Both the position numbers and the translations under genes were made by a program. Source: Elusimicrobiota bacterium (GTDB taxonomy: Bacteria; Elusimicrobiota; Elusimicrobia; UBA1565; UBA9628). From it: a stretch of DNA of 33,490 bases. Shown here in pieces: positions 12,996 through 20,435 of the stretch. The stretch spans positions 1 through 33,490 of the forward strand of contig JAGWRY010000432.1 of NCBI GenBank assembly GCA_028869495.1, in the 5' to 3' direction. A model generated the notes under the pieces. The model worked only from the letters and a program-made list of their open reading frames with translations, was not told the origin of the DNA and made no database searches. Positions within the stretch are counted from its first letter, which is position 1. Each line of letters starts with the position of its first letter.

Positions 12996-14306
12996 ATGCG
13001 CACGAAGACCCTCAAGAAGAACAAGGTCCACGTCGTCACGCTGGGCTGCTCGAAGAACCTCTACGACTCCGAGGTCCTGATGGGCCAGCTGAAGGCGGGG
13101 AAGTTCGAGGTCGAGCACCAGACCGATCCCGAGGACGCCGCGATCGTCGTCATCAACACCTGCGGCTTCGTCGAGAACGCGAAGCAGGAGTCGATCGATA
13201 CGATCCTGCGCTTCGCGGACGCGAAGCGCAAAGGCCTGGTCGAGAAGGTGGTCGTCACGGGCTGTCTTTCGGAGCGCTACAAGACCGAGCTCGTGAAGGA
13301 GATGCCGGAGGTGGACGCCTTCTTCGGCACGCGCGACCTGCCGACCCTCCTGAAGTTCCTGGGCGCCGACTACAAGCACGAGCTCGTCGGCGAGCGGCTT
13401 CTGACCACGCCGCGCCACTTCGCCTACTTCAAGATCTCCGAGGGCTGCGACCGGCCCTGCTCGTTCTGCGCGATCCCGCTGATGCGCGGCGGGCACCGCT
13501 CGACGCCGATCGAGGAGCTGGTCCGGGAGGCCGAGCGCCTGGCCAAGGCCGGCACGCGCGAGCTCCTCCTCATCGCGCAGGACTCGACTTCCTACGGCCT
13601 CGACCTGTACGGCAAGCGGCGTCTGGCCGACCTCCTCCGGGCGCTGTCCGACGTCGAGGGGATCGGCTGGATCCGCCTGCACTACGCGTTCCCGACGGGA
13701 TTCCCGCTCGACGTCCTGGACGTCATGCGCGAGCGGGCGAACGTCGCCAAGTACCTCGACATGCCGCTCCAGCACGTCTCGGACCGCATGCTGGCCTCGA
13801 TGCGGCGCGGCACGACGAAGGCGAAGACCGAGGCGCTCGTCGCCGCGATCCGCGAGAAGGTCCCCGGGATCGCGCTGCGCACGACGCTGATCGCGGGCTA
13901 CCCCGGCGAGTCGGGGAAGGATCACGAGGAGATGCTCGACTGGGTCGAGCGGACGCGCTTCGACCGCCTCGGCGTCTTCGAGTACTCGCACGAGGAGGGC
14001 ACGGCCGCCTTCGCGCTCAAGGACGACGTCCCGGCCGAGGAGAAGAAGCGCCGCGCCGAGGCCGTGATGGCGCTCCAGCAGGGGATCTCGCGCGAGCTCA
14101 ACGAGGCGAAGGTCGGGAAGACCTTCAAGGTCCTGATCGACCGCAAGGAGGGCGCGACCTTCTTCGGGCGCACCGAGTTCGACTCGCCCGAGGTCGACAA
14201 CGAGGTCCTCGTGGACGCCGCGAAGCACTACCTGCGACTCGGCGACTTCGCCGATCTGCGCGTGACGTCCGCGTCCGAGTACGACCTGACGGCCGAGCCG
14301 GCCTAG
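12996..14306 (+). CDS. rimO: Ribosomal protein S12 methylthiotransferase RimO
   Basis: A 436-residue radical-SAM enzyme that adds a methylthio group to the conserved Asp of ribosomal protein S12. The N-terminal UPF0004 domain carries the three auxiliary-cluster cysteines C18 (TLGCSKNLYDSE), C56 (NTCGF) and C90 (GCLSERY). The radical-SAM CxxxCxxC is at 151, 155 and 158 (GCDRPCSFCAIPLMRG). The GCSKN and DMPLQHVSDRML signatures favour RimO over the related tRNA enzyme MiaB, and a TRAM domain closes the protein (GKTFKVLIDRKEG). The length fits RimO. The ATG at 12996 has no clear Shine-Dalgarno; leader about 39 bases from the predicted start site. Its TAG overlaps the TAG of the convergent membrane-protein gene in a CTAG. 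Confidence 0.93.
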   Translation: MRTKTLKKNKVHVVTLGCSKNLYDSEVLMGQLKAGKFEVEHQTDPEDAAIVVINTCGFVENAKQESIDTILRFADAKRKGLVEKVVVTGCLSERYKTELVKEMPEVDAFFGTRDLPTLLKFLGADYKHELVGERLLTTPRHFAYFKISEGCDRPCSFCAIPLMRGGHRSTPIEELVREAERLAKAGTRELLLIAQDSTSYGLDLYGKRRLADLLRALSDVEGIGWIRLHYAFPTGFPLDVLDVMRERANVAKYLDMPLQHVSDRMLASMRRGTTKAKTEALVAAIREKVPGIALRTTLIAGYPGESGKDHEEMLDWVERTRFDRLGVFEYSHEEGTAAFALKDDVPAEEKKRRAEAVMALQQGISRELNEAKVGKTFKVLIDRKEGATFFGRTEFDSPEVDNEVLVDAAKHYLRLGDFADLRVTSASEYDLTAEPA

Positions 14307-14695
14307 CGGAACTCCGCGCGGGCGGCCGGGGCCGTCAGGAGACGCGCGGCCCAGACGGAGAGGGCCAGGACGGCGAGCGCGACGACCGCCGCGATCGACA
14401 GCCCGGCGCGCGCCTGCGGGTCGCGCCACCAGCGCGCCGTCTCGCGGGCGACGGCCGCGAGGTTCCAGACGTTGCCGAGCGCCAGCAAGGCGAGCAGGGC
14501 CTTGCGCGCGGGTTCGCGGCGCAGGACGACCCCGATCGCGGACAGCAGGATCGCGGCCGAGAAGACGCGCAGGGCGTTCTCGGCCGGGCTCGACGGCGCG
14601 TAAGCGCTCGAGGCGAGGGCGAACAGGCCGGCCCCGGCCGCGGCCCAGCCGACGCCGGTCGCGTGAGAGCGCGGGGCCCCGTCTCGGGCGCTCAC
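14303..14695 (-). CDS. Small membrane protein of unknown function
   Basis: A 130-residue protein with four likely transmembrane helices (around GVGWAAAGAGLFALASSAY, ALRVFSAAILLSAIGVVLR, KALLALLALGNVWNLAAVA and GLSIAAVVALAVLALSVWA). There is no signal peptide, conserved polar motif or recognisable family; some small hypothetical membrane proteins with this layout are known from environmental genomes. The GTG start at 14695 follows the xseB stop after one base, so it is the last gene of the xseA-xseB unit. Its stop shares a CTAG with rimO. The gene is supported by its tight packing and hydrophobic pattern. Confidence 0.65.
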   Translation of the reverse strand: MSARDGAPRSHATGVGWAAAGAGLFALASSAYAPSSPAENALRVFSAAILLSAIGVVLRREPARKALLALLALGNVWNLAAVARETARWWRDPQARAGLSIAAVVALAVLALSVWAARLLTAPAARAEFR

Positions 14696-14696
14696 G

Positions 14697-14951
14697 TCAG
14701 TCCTCGCGGGGCGCGAACGGCTTCTTGACGAGGCGCCCTTCCTCGGCCGACAGCGCCTCGACCTTGGTCTTGGCCTCCTCGAGGCGCGCGGTCAGGTCCT
14801 TCGAAAGCGTCACGCCCCTCTCGAAGAGGGCCAGCGACTCCTCGAGGCCCTTGTCGCCGGCCTCGAGCTCGCGCACCAGCTCCTCGAGCGCCGCGAGCGA
14901 CTTCTCGAACGGCTCGGCCTTCTCCGCCTTCTCTGACTTCGCCTTCGTCAT
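14697..14951 (-). CDS. xseB: Exodeoxyribonuclease VII small subunit
   Basis: This 84-residue protein contains the family core FEKSLAALEELVRELEAGD followed by GLEESLALFERGVTLSKDL, two amphipathic helices by which XseB subunits wrap the large subunit. ExoVII degrades single-stranded DNA from both ends into oligonucleotides in mismatch and damage repair. The ATG overlaps the xseA stop as ATGA, the usual xseA-xseB order. The Lys/Glu-rich start (TKAKSEKAEKAE) and the C-terminal EGRLVKKPFAPRED tail flank a core of normal length. Confidence 0.92.
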   Translation of the reverse strand: MTKAKSEKAEKAEPFEKSLAALEELVRELEAGDKGLEESLALFERGVTLSKDLTARLEEAKTKVEALSAEEGRLVKKPFAPRED

Positions 14952-16144
14952 TTGACCACCTCGCATTCGAGCTCGCCCTCGGCGAGCCGCACGTTCAGGA
15001 TGTCGCCGTTGCGCGCCTGCGCCGCCTTCGTCAGGACCCGCCCGCGCAGGGTCGCGATCGCGTAGCCGCGGCCGAGGACCTTCAGCGGGCTGATCGCGTC
15101 CAGGCGCCCGGCCGAGACCCGGAGCCGGAGCTCCAGCCTCTCGAGCGCGCCGCGCAGGGCCGCGGGCAGGCGCGCGGACAGCTCGTCGACGCGCTGGGCG
15201 CGCTGCTCCCACAGGCGGCGCGGGTCCTGCAGGAGCGGATGTCGCGCCGCGTAGGACAGGCGCCGGCCGAGCGTCTCGATCAGCGCGCGCAGGTCCGCGC
15301 TCATCGCCGCGGAGAGCTCGGCGACGCGCGCCTGGACCGCGCCTTTCTCCGGGACGGCCAGCTCGGCGGCGGCCGACGGGGTCGGCGCGCGCACGTCGGC
15401 GACCAGGTCGGCGATCGTCCAGTCGGTCTCGTGGCCGACGCAGGAGATCGTCGGGATCGGCGACTCGGCCAGCGCCCGGGCGACCGGCTCCTCGTTGAAG
15501 GCCCACAGGTCCTCGATCGAGCCGCCGCCGCGGCCGACGAGCAGGACGTCGGTGTCGGGCGCGAGCGCCCCGAAAGCCCGCACCGCGGCCGCGATCTCCT
15601 CGGCGGCGCCCTCGCCCTGCACGCGCACGGGCCAGACGCGGATCTCGAGGCCGGGCCAGCGGCGCTCGAGCACGTGCAGGATGTCGCGCACGGCCGCGCC
15701 GGCGCCGGAGGTGACGACCCCGATGCGGCGCGGGAATTCCGGCAGGGGGCGCTTGCGCGACTCGTCGAGGAGCCCCTCGGCCGCGAGTCTCGCCTTCAAC
15801 TGCTCCAGAGCGAGCTGGAGCGCGCCCTTCTCCAGCGGCTCGGCCGCCGAGATCACGAGCTGGAGCTCGCCGCGCGGTTCGTAGGTCGTCGCGCGCGCGC
15901 GGACCAGCACCTTCAGACCGTCCTGGAACCGGAACCTGACGCGCGCGGCCGCGCCCTTGAAGAGGACCGCGCGGACCTGCGACTTCTCGTCCTTGAGCGA
16001 CAGGTAGGTGTGCCCGGACGGGTACGGGCGGCAGTTCGAGATCTCGCCCTCGACCCAGAGCTCGGAGAACGACGCCTCGAGGAGCTCGTGGATCCGCGCG
16101 TTGAGCTCGGAGACCGTCAGCGCGCGGCGCTCGGGCGCGTCCAC
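14948..16144 (-). CDS. xseA: Exodeoxyribonuclease VII large subunit
   Basis: A 398-residue catalytic subunit. It begins with the OB-fold DNA-binding domain (LTVSELNARIHELLEASF, LWVEGEISNCRPYPSGHTY). The catalytic domain follows: FPRRIGVVTSGAGAAVRDIL, VQGEGAAEEIAAA, VLLVGRGGGSIEDLWAFNEE, ISCVGHETDWTIADLVADVR and APTPSAAAEL, all family signatures. The C-terminal coiled region ends with LGRGYAI. The GTG start at 16144 is four bases after the stop of the small membrane protein gene. It is translationally coupled to xseB by a 4-nt overlap. The length is slightly short against the usual 400-450 but all motifs are present. Confidence 0.93.
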   Translation of the reverse strand: MDAPERRALTVSELNARIHELLEASFSELWVEGEISNCRPYPSGHTYLSLKDEKSQVRAVLFKGAAARVRFRFQDGLKVLVRARATTYEPRGELQLVISAAEPLEKGALQLALEQLKARLAAEGLLDESRKRPLPEFPRRIGVVTSGAGAAVRDILHVLERRWPGLEIRVWPVRVQGEGAAEEIAAAVRAFGALAPDTDVLLVGRGGGSIEDLWAFNEEPVARALAESPIPTISCVGHETDWTIADLVADVRAPTPSAAAELAVPEKGAVQARVAELSAAMSADLRALIETLGRRLSYAARHPLLQDPRRLWEQRAQRVDELSARLPAALRGALERLELRLRVSAGRLDAISPLKVLGRGYAIATLRGRVLTKAAQARNGDILNVRLAEGELECEVVK

Positions 16145-16148
16145 GCCG

Positions 16149-16436
16149 CTACTCCGCCCGCGGCCTGAGCGCGTAGGCGAGGACGCCGGCGGCCAGGAAC
16201 CAGCCGAACAGGTGCCGCGGCAGGCGGGACAGGGCCCCGGCGCGCGGCCCGCCGAACCAGGCGATCAGCGCCGCCGTCAGGACCGCGCCGACCTTCTCGA
16301 CGGCCGAGCGCGCGCCGAGCTGGCGCACGAGGATCGCCGCGGCGATGCCCGCCGCGACGCAGGCCGGCCCGCTGTGCCAGCCCGGCACGAGATAGAGGAC
16401 GACGCCCGCGAGAAAGCCCGCCGCGACGGTGCGCAT
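16149..16436 (-). CDS. Small membrane protein of unknown function upstream of xseA
   Basis: The 95-residue product has three hydrophobic segments (TVAAGFLAGVVLYLVP, ACVAAGIAAAILVRQLG and HLFGWFLAAGVLAYAL) separated by basic loops, and no motif I can assign. The ATG at 16436 is six bases after a TATCAT -10, suggesting a leaderless transcript. It is the first gene of the unit that continues into xseA four bases later. Its reality is supported by this promoter placement and coupling. Confidence 0.68.
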   Translation of the reverse strand: MRTVAAGFLAGVVLYLVPGWHSGPACVAAGIAAAILVRQLGARSAVEKVGAVLTAALIAWFGGPRAGALSRLPRHLFGWFLAAGVLAYALRPRAE

Positions 16437-16442
16437 CGGCCG

Positions 16443-16470
16443 ATGATACCAAAACGCCCGGCGCCGTCAG
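16443..16470 (-). promoter_or_regulatory. Promoter of the xseA-xseB unit, leaderless type
   Basis: On the minus strand CTGACG (16470-16465), a 16-base spacer and extended GGTATCAT (TATCAT at 16448-16443) precede the ATG at 16436 by six bases. The -35-like element overlaps the TGA stop of the preceding membrane protein gene, so this promoter probably separates xseA-xseB from the long ribosomal-protein operon. Confidence 0.55.
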
Positions 16471-17960
16471 CGCAGTTCGAACGCGTAGCCGCCGGCGTCC
16501 TGACGCAGAATCCTGAACGCGGGGTCGCGGGCGATCGCGGCGCGGAAGACGACGTCCTTCGAGTCGCAGATCCCGAAGCGGGAATGGAAGACGCCGCGGA
16601 AGACGGCGCGCAGGGCCTTCGGGGACAGGCGGCCCGAGACGGCGGCCTGCCAGGCCGTCCACACCCCGGGGTCGGTGTCGTACAGGAAGGTCGGGTCCAT
16701 CATCGCCAGATAGCGGCGGCGGTCGTCGTGGAAGAAGAGCTCGGGCGTCTCGTCCCAGCGGCAGGCGAAGACGGTCGCGCCGTCGGGCGCCTTCGCGGCG
16801 ACGGCGCGCGAGAGGGCCGCCAGGCGCGGGGGCGGGACCTTCTCCAGCATCAGCGCGAGGTTGCCGAATTGGAAGGCGGCGCCTGCGGCCAGCAGGGCCA
16901 GCCAGACGGCCGCGGCTTTCTCGGGCCTCGCGCCCAGCGCGCGGGCGAGGTCCCGCCAGGAGCGTCCGGCCAGCAGGTCGTCGTAGGCGTAGGCGCAGAG
17001 GAGCGTGCCGACGGGGACCGCGTACTCCATGAAGCGCCGCGCGAGCACGGCGAGGACGGCGACGATCAGGAAGGCCGGGATCAGCGTCCGCGTGCGCTCC
17101 GAGAGGCGCGCCGGACGGCGGCGCAGGAACCAGACGAGGGCGGCCAGGTGGACGACGACGAGCAGGTGCGCGGCCAGCAGCGGCCCGGGCGGCAGGGGCG
17201 TCAGCTCGGAGGCCGGCGGCAGGACCGCCGAGCGCGTCAGCGCCTGCTCCATCACGCGGAAGACCTGCACCCAGAACAGACGCAGGTCCTTCGGGAAATA
17301 CGGGTGGACGACGAAGCCGGCCGCGCAGGCGGCCAGGCCCCAGCCCAGAAGGCCGCCCTCGGCGCGGCGCTCGAAGAGCCGCAGGCGCGCCCAGCGCGCG
17401 GCCGCGGCCAGCTGAGGCAGGAAGGGCGCCGCGTAGGCCAGCGGATAGGCGAGGCTCAAGCAAGCGAACGCCTTGCGTCGGCCGTTGGCCAGCGCCCAGA
17501 GGCTCCAGAGCAGGAAGGCGACCGACAGCAGCTCCGGCCGCGGCAGGAGCATGCGCCACCAGTAGCCCCAGCCGCCGAGCAGGAGGACGGCGAACCAGTA
17601 CCAGCGCGCGCGCACGCGGTCGAGGGCCAGGATCGCGAGCAGGCTCGACGTCGCGAAGGCCGAGAGCAGGACCGTCGCCGCTTTCGCGCCGAGGACGAGA
17701 CTCCCGAACGTGAACGGGATCAGCAGGAGGTGGAACAGCGGGCTCGTGTCGCTGAAATCCCTCTTCCAGAGGCCGAAGGCGAGCCAGGGGAAGCCGTTCC
17801 TCGGGAGGCCGCGCTCGCGGAGCTCCTGGGCGAAGCGGATGTGGAAGTAGCCGTCCACGCCGGGCAGGCCCGGCGCGCGCGAAAGCAGGAGCGCGGCCGG
17901 CGCGGCGCAGAGCAGGAACGCGGCGGGCCACTCGAGACGGAGCCGGGGCTCGGTCCTCAC
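16467..17960 (-). CDS. Polytopic GT-C-like membrane glycosyltransferase candidate
   Basis: A 497-residue protein with about ten to twelve transmembrane helices over residues 1-380 and a soluble C-terminal domain. The first extracytoplasmic loop contains GVDGYFHIRFAQELRERG followed by DTSPLFHLL. An Asp with a nearby Tyr/His-Arg in this loop is the pattern of GT-C enzymes such as STT3/PglB, where it helps bind the lipid-linked donor. The C-terminal part reads VFACRWDETPELFFHDDRRR and MDPTFLYDTDPGVW, a segment I associate with uncharacterised bacterial GT-C-like proteins. Start: GTG at 17960, 14 bases after the carbonic anhydrase stop, just ahead of the first helix. It is the last gene of the infC unit by position. 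Possible protein or lipid glycosylation; the substrate cannot be named. Confidence 0.65.
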   Translation of the reverse strand: MRTEPRLRLEWPAAFLLCAAPAALLLSRAPGLPGVDGYFHIRFAQELRERGLPRNGFPWLAFGLWKRDFSDTSPLFHLLLIPFTFGSLVLGAKAATVLLSAFATSSLLAILALDRVRARWYWFAVLLLGGWGYWWRMLLPRPELLSVAFLLWSLWALANGRRKAFACLSLAYPLAYAAPFLPQLAAAARWARLRLFERRAEGGLLGWGLAACAAGFVVHPYFPKDLRLFWVQVFRVMEQALTRSAVLPPASELTPLPPGPLLAAHLLVVVHLAALVWFLRRRPARLSERTRTLIPAFLIVAVLAVLARRFMEYAVPVGTLLCAYAYDDLLAGRSWRDLARALGARPEKAAAVWLALLAAGAAFQFGNLALMLEKVPPPRLAALSRAVAAKAPDGATVFACRWDETPELFFHDDRRRYLAMMDPTFLYDTDPGVWTAWQAAVSGRLSPKALRAVFRGVFHSRFGICDSKDVVFRAAIARDPAFRILRQDAGGYAFELR

Positions 17961-17974
17961 GCGGCGCCGAGGCT

Positions 17975-18604
17975 CTAGCGGCCTTCGAGGCGGGCCAGGA
18001 TGCGCCCGCCTTCGGCCTCGTCCACGACGGCCCAGTTCCCGGCCTCCGGCTCGCGGTAGAGGACGTCGACGCGCCGGATGTCGAACCAGAGGCCGTGCAG
18101 GCCGAGGGAGCGCTCTTCGATCGCGCGCGCGACCGACGGGTAGCCCTTCAGGCGCTCGAGCTGGAGGAGGACGTTCCGCCGCGAGTCCTCGTCGGCGTCC
18201 GCGGCGGGGGCTTCCGTCCCGCCGGCCAGCGCGAGCCAGTCGCGCACCGGGCCCGCGGGCAGGCTCGACAGCCCCTGCCGGCGCGCGCGCATCGCGCCGC
18301 AGTCGCTGTGGCCGCAGATCACGACGTCGCGGACCTTCAGGATCTCGAGCGCGTACTCGATCGCGGCGGCCGCGGCGGTCCCGCCCGGATCTCCCCACGG
18401 CGGGATCATATTGCCGACGTTGCGCAGGACGAAGAGGTCGCCCGGGTCGGCCGAGGCGAAGACGTTGACCGCGACGCGGCTGTCCGAGCAGGCGATGAAC
18501 AGGGCGTCCGGCTGCTGGCCGAGGGCGAGCTTGGCGAAGGTCCCCGCGTAGCCCTCGCGCCGGGCGCGGCGAAAGTCGACGATCCCTTGGATCAGCTTTT
18601 TCAT
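17975..18604 (-). CDS. Beta-class carbonic anhydrase
   Basis: A 209-residue cytoplasmic zinc enzyme that interconverts CO2 and bicarbonate. The zinc ligands are Cys39 in CSDSR (39-43, with the Asp41-Arg43 dyad), His99 and Cys102 in CGHSDCGAM. LFVLRNVGNMIPP (57-69) and the AAIEYALEILKVRDVVICG strand-helix are typical of the family. The C-terminal GLWFDIRRVDVLYREP matches the end strand of bacterial beta-CAs. The ATG at 18604 overlaps the rarA stop (ATGA) and starts at the normal first helix, so longer upstream starts are rejected. Placement behind rarA is unusual and probably reflects operon packing, not shared function. Confidence 0.92.
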   Translation of the reverse strand: MKKLIQGIVDFRRARREGYAGTFAKLALGQQPDALFIACSDSRVAVNVFASADPGDLFVLRNVGNMIPPWGDPGGTAAAAAIEYALEILKVRDVVICGHSDCGAMRARRQGLSSLPAGPVRDWLALAGGTEAPAADADEDSRRNVLLQLERLKGYPSVARAIEERSLGLHGLWFDIRRVDVLYREPEAGNWAVVDEAEGGRILARLEGR

Positions 18605-19893
18605 GGTCGGAGGGTCCTCAGCCGCTCGGCCAGGCGCTTCTCGTCGCCCTGGTCGGTCGGCTCGTAGAATCTCTTCGGCTGAGGCATGTACTCCTGCCTC
18701 ACCCAATGGCCGGGGAAGTCGTGCGCGTACTTGTAGCCCTTGCCGTGGCCGCGCTCCTCGGCGTCCATGCTGGCGTCGCGCAGGTGGAGCGGCACCTCGC
18801 GCGCCGGTCCGGTCCGGACCTCGCCCAGCGCGGCGTCGACGGCGAGATACGCGGCGTTCGACTTCGGCGCGCAGGCGACGTAGAGCGCGGCCTGCGAGAG
18901 CGGGATGCGGGCCTCGGGCATGCCCAGGACCTCGGCGGCGCGGAAGGCGGCCTCGGCGATCAGCAGAGCGCGGAAGTCGGCGTTGCCGACGTCCTCGGCG
19001 GCGCAGATCAGGATGCGGCGCGCGATGAAGCGCGGGTCCTCGCCGGCCTCCAGCATCTTGGCCATCCAGTAGACGGCCGCGTCGGGGTCCGAGCCGCGCA
19101 TCGACTTGATGAACGCGGAGATGTGGTCGTAGTGGTCGTCGGAGCGCTTGTCGTACCTGATCTGGCGCTTCTGGATGGACTCCTCGGCCACGTCGAGCGT
19201 GACCCGCCGTTCTCCGTTCGTGTCGGGAGCCGTGGTGAGCGCCGCGATCTCGAGCGCGTTGAGCAGGCGCCGCGCGTCGCCCCCGGCCTGGCGTACGAGA
19301 TGGGCCTTGGCCTCGGGCGTCAGCACGACCTTGAGCGAGGCGACGCCGCGATCGGCGTCGGCGACGGCGCGGTCGAGGAGCTTGGCGAGCTCCTCCTCGG
19401 GGATCGGCGCGAACTCGAAGGCGGTCACGCGCGAGCGCAGGGCGGCGTTGACGTAGAAGCCGGGGTTCTCGGTCGTCATGCCGATCAGCAGGACGTCCCC
19501 GCGCTCGACGGAGGGCAGGAGCGCGTCCTGCTGGGAGCGGTTGAAGTGATGGATCTCGTCCACGAGCAGGAGGGTCCGTCTCCCGAGGCTCGCGGACGAA
19601 TACTTGGCCTGCTCGACGGCCTTTCGTATATCGGCCACCCCGGCCGTCACCGCGTTCAGCTCGACGACGTCGGCCCCCGCGCGCCCCGCGATGTGCCGCG
19701 CGAGCGCCGTCTTGCCGCAGCCGGGCGGCCCGAAGAAGAGCGCGGAGGCGAAGCGGCCGCTCTCGACGAGGCGGCGCAGGAGCTTGCCGGGGCCGAGCAG
19801 GGCGCGCTGGCCGACGAACTCGTCGAGCTCCCGCGGGGCCAGCCGCGCCGCGAGCGGGCGGGCCTCGCCGCCGGCGCTGAACAGCTCGCTCAC
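18601..19893 (-). CDS. rarA: Replication-associated recombination protein A (RarA/MgsA AAA+ ATPase)
   Basis: A 430-residue AAA+ ATPase related to clamp-loader subunits; RarA acts at stalled replication forks with SSB. The N terminus has PLAARLAPRELDEFVGQ. Walker A is GPPGCGKT (55-62), Walker B LLLVDEIHHFNRSQQDALL (from about 109), sensor 1 LIGMTTENPGF, and the arginine-finger region is ALRSRV. The MgsA C-terminal domain contains SDDHYDHISAFIKSMRGSDPDAA, a RarA signature, and ends with RFYEPTDQGDEKRLAERL. The GTG start at 19893 overlaps the zapA stop, and the length is normal. Confidence 0.94.
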   Translation of the reverse strand: MSELFSAGGEARPLAARLAPRELDEFVGQRALLGPGKLLRRLVESGRFASALFFGPPGCGKTALARHIAGRAGADVVELNAVTAGVADIRKAVEQAKYSSASLGRRTLLLVDEIHHFNRSQQDALLPSVERGDVLLIGMTTENPGFYVNAALRSRVTAFEFAPIPEEELAKLLDRAVADADRGVASLKVVLTPEAKAHLVRQAGGDARRLLNALEIAALTTAPDTNGERRVTLDVAEESIQKRQIRYDKRSDDHYDHISAFIKSMRGSDPDAAVYWMAKMLEAGEDPRFIARRILICAAEDVGNADFRALLIAEAAFRAAEVLGMPEARIPLSQAALYVACAPKSNAAYLAVDAALGEVRTGPAREVPLHLRDASMDAEERGHGKGYKYAHDFPGHWVRQEYMPQPKRFYEPTDQGDEKRLAERLRTLRP

Positions 19894-20201
19894 GTCCCTC
19901 CGGCGGGCTTGCCGGCGTCGAGCGAGTCGCGCAGGGACTGGGAGAGCTGTTCGGCCTTGTTCTCGAGCAGGCGCCGCGTCATGTCGTGCGCGGAGCGCTC
20001 CTTGTCGTAGTCGGCCGCGAACGAGAGCGCGACCAGGAGCGCGATCTTCGAGGTGTCGGCGACCGTCTTGTTCTGGGCCTGGAGGTCGGTCATGCGCTCG
20101 GAGACCTGCTGGGCGAGCGCGTTGATCTCGATGGGGGTCAGTCCCTCCATCTCGACGACGAGGCGGCGCGTGCCGATCTGGACTTCGACTCTCTCGTTCA
20201 C
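19890..20201 (-). CDS. zapA: Cell division protein ZapA
   Basis: This 103-residue protein fits the ZapA family, which bundles FtsZ filaments at mid-cell. The N-terminal beta-alpha part (VEVQIGTRRLVVEMEGLTPIE) corresponds to the usual 'V.I.G..Y.I..' head. It is followed by the long helix with ALAQQVSERMTDLQAQ, SKIALLVALSFAADYDKE and a C-terminal coiled coil (ENKAEQLSQSLRDSL). GTGA overlaps join it to the coiled-coil gene before it and rarA after it. A location just downstream of pheT is common for zapA in many phyla, which supports the call. Confidence 0.85.
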   Translation of the reverse strand: MNERVEVQIGTRRLVVEMEGLTPIEINALAQQVSERMTDLQAQNKTVADTSKIALLVALSFAADYDKERSAHDMTRRLLENKAEQLSQSLRDSLDAGKPAGGT

Positions 20202-20434
20202 GAGATCTTCTCCAGCTTCTCGGAGAGCTTGGCCAGGCGCGCGCGCAGGCGCTCGTGGCGCGCGAGGGTCAGCTTCGCCTCGCGCAGCTCCTCTTTCAGC
20301 CTCTTGTGCTCGGTCTCCAGACGCGACAGCTTGTCCTTGAGACCGCTGTTCTCGGCGGCCAGCCGGCCCAGCGACTCGGAGGCCTGCTTGACCAGGCCCT
20401 CGAGCTGCTTGAGGCTCTGGATGGGCCCGAGCAC
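20198..20434 (-). CDS. Short coiled-coil protein upstream of zapA (ZapB-like by context)
   Basis: A 78-residue protein made almost wholly of heptad repeats (LKQLEGLVKQASESLGRLA, then NSGLKDKLSRLETEHKRLKE). Leu recurs every seven residues with charged flanks, so it should form a parallel or antiparallel coiled coil in the cytoplasm. The size and composition recall ZapB, a ZapA-binding division factor, but short coiled coils look alike and no ZapB-specific residues can be claimed. The GTG start lies one base after the pheT stop and the TGA overlaps the zapA start. Similar small coiled-coil genes between pheT and zapA occur in other bacteria. Confidence 0.7.
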   Translation of the reverse strand: MLGPIQSLKQLEGLVKQASESLGRLAAENSGLKDKLSRLETEHKRLKEELREAKLTLARHERLRARLAKLSEKLEKIS

Positions 20435-20435
20435 G

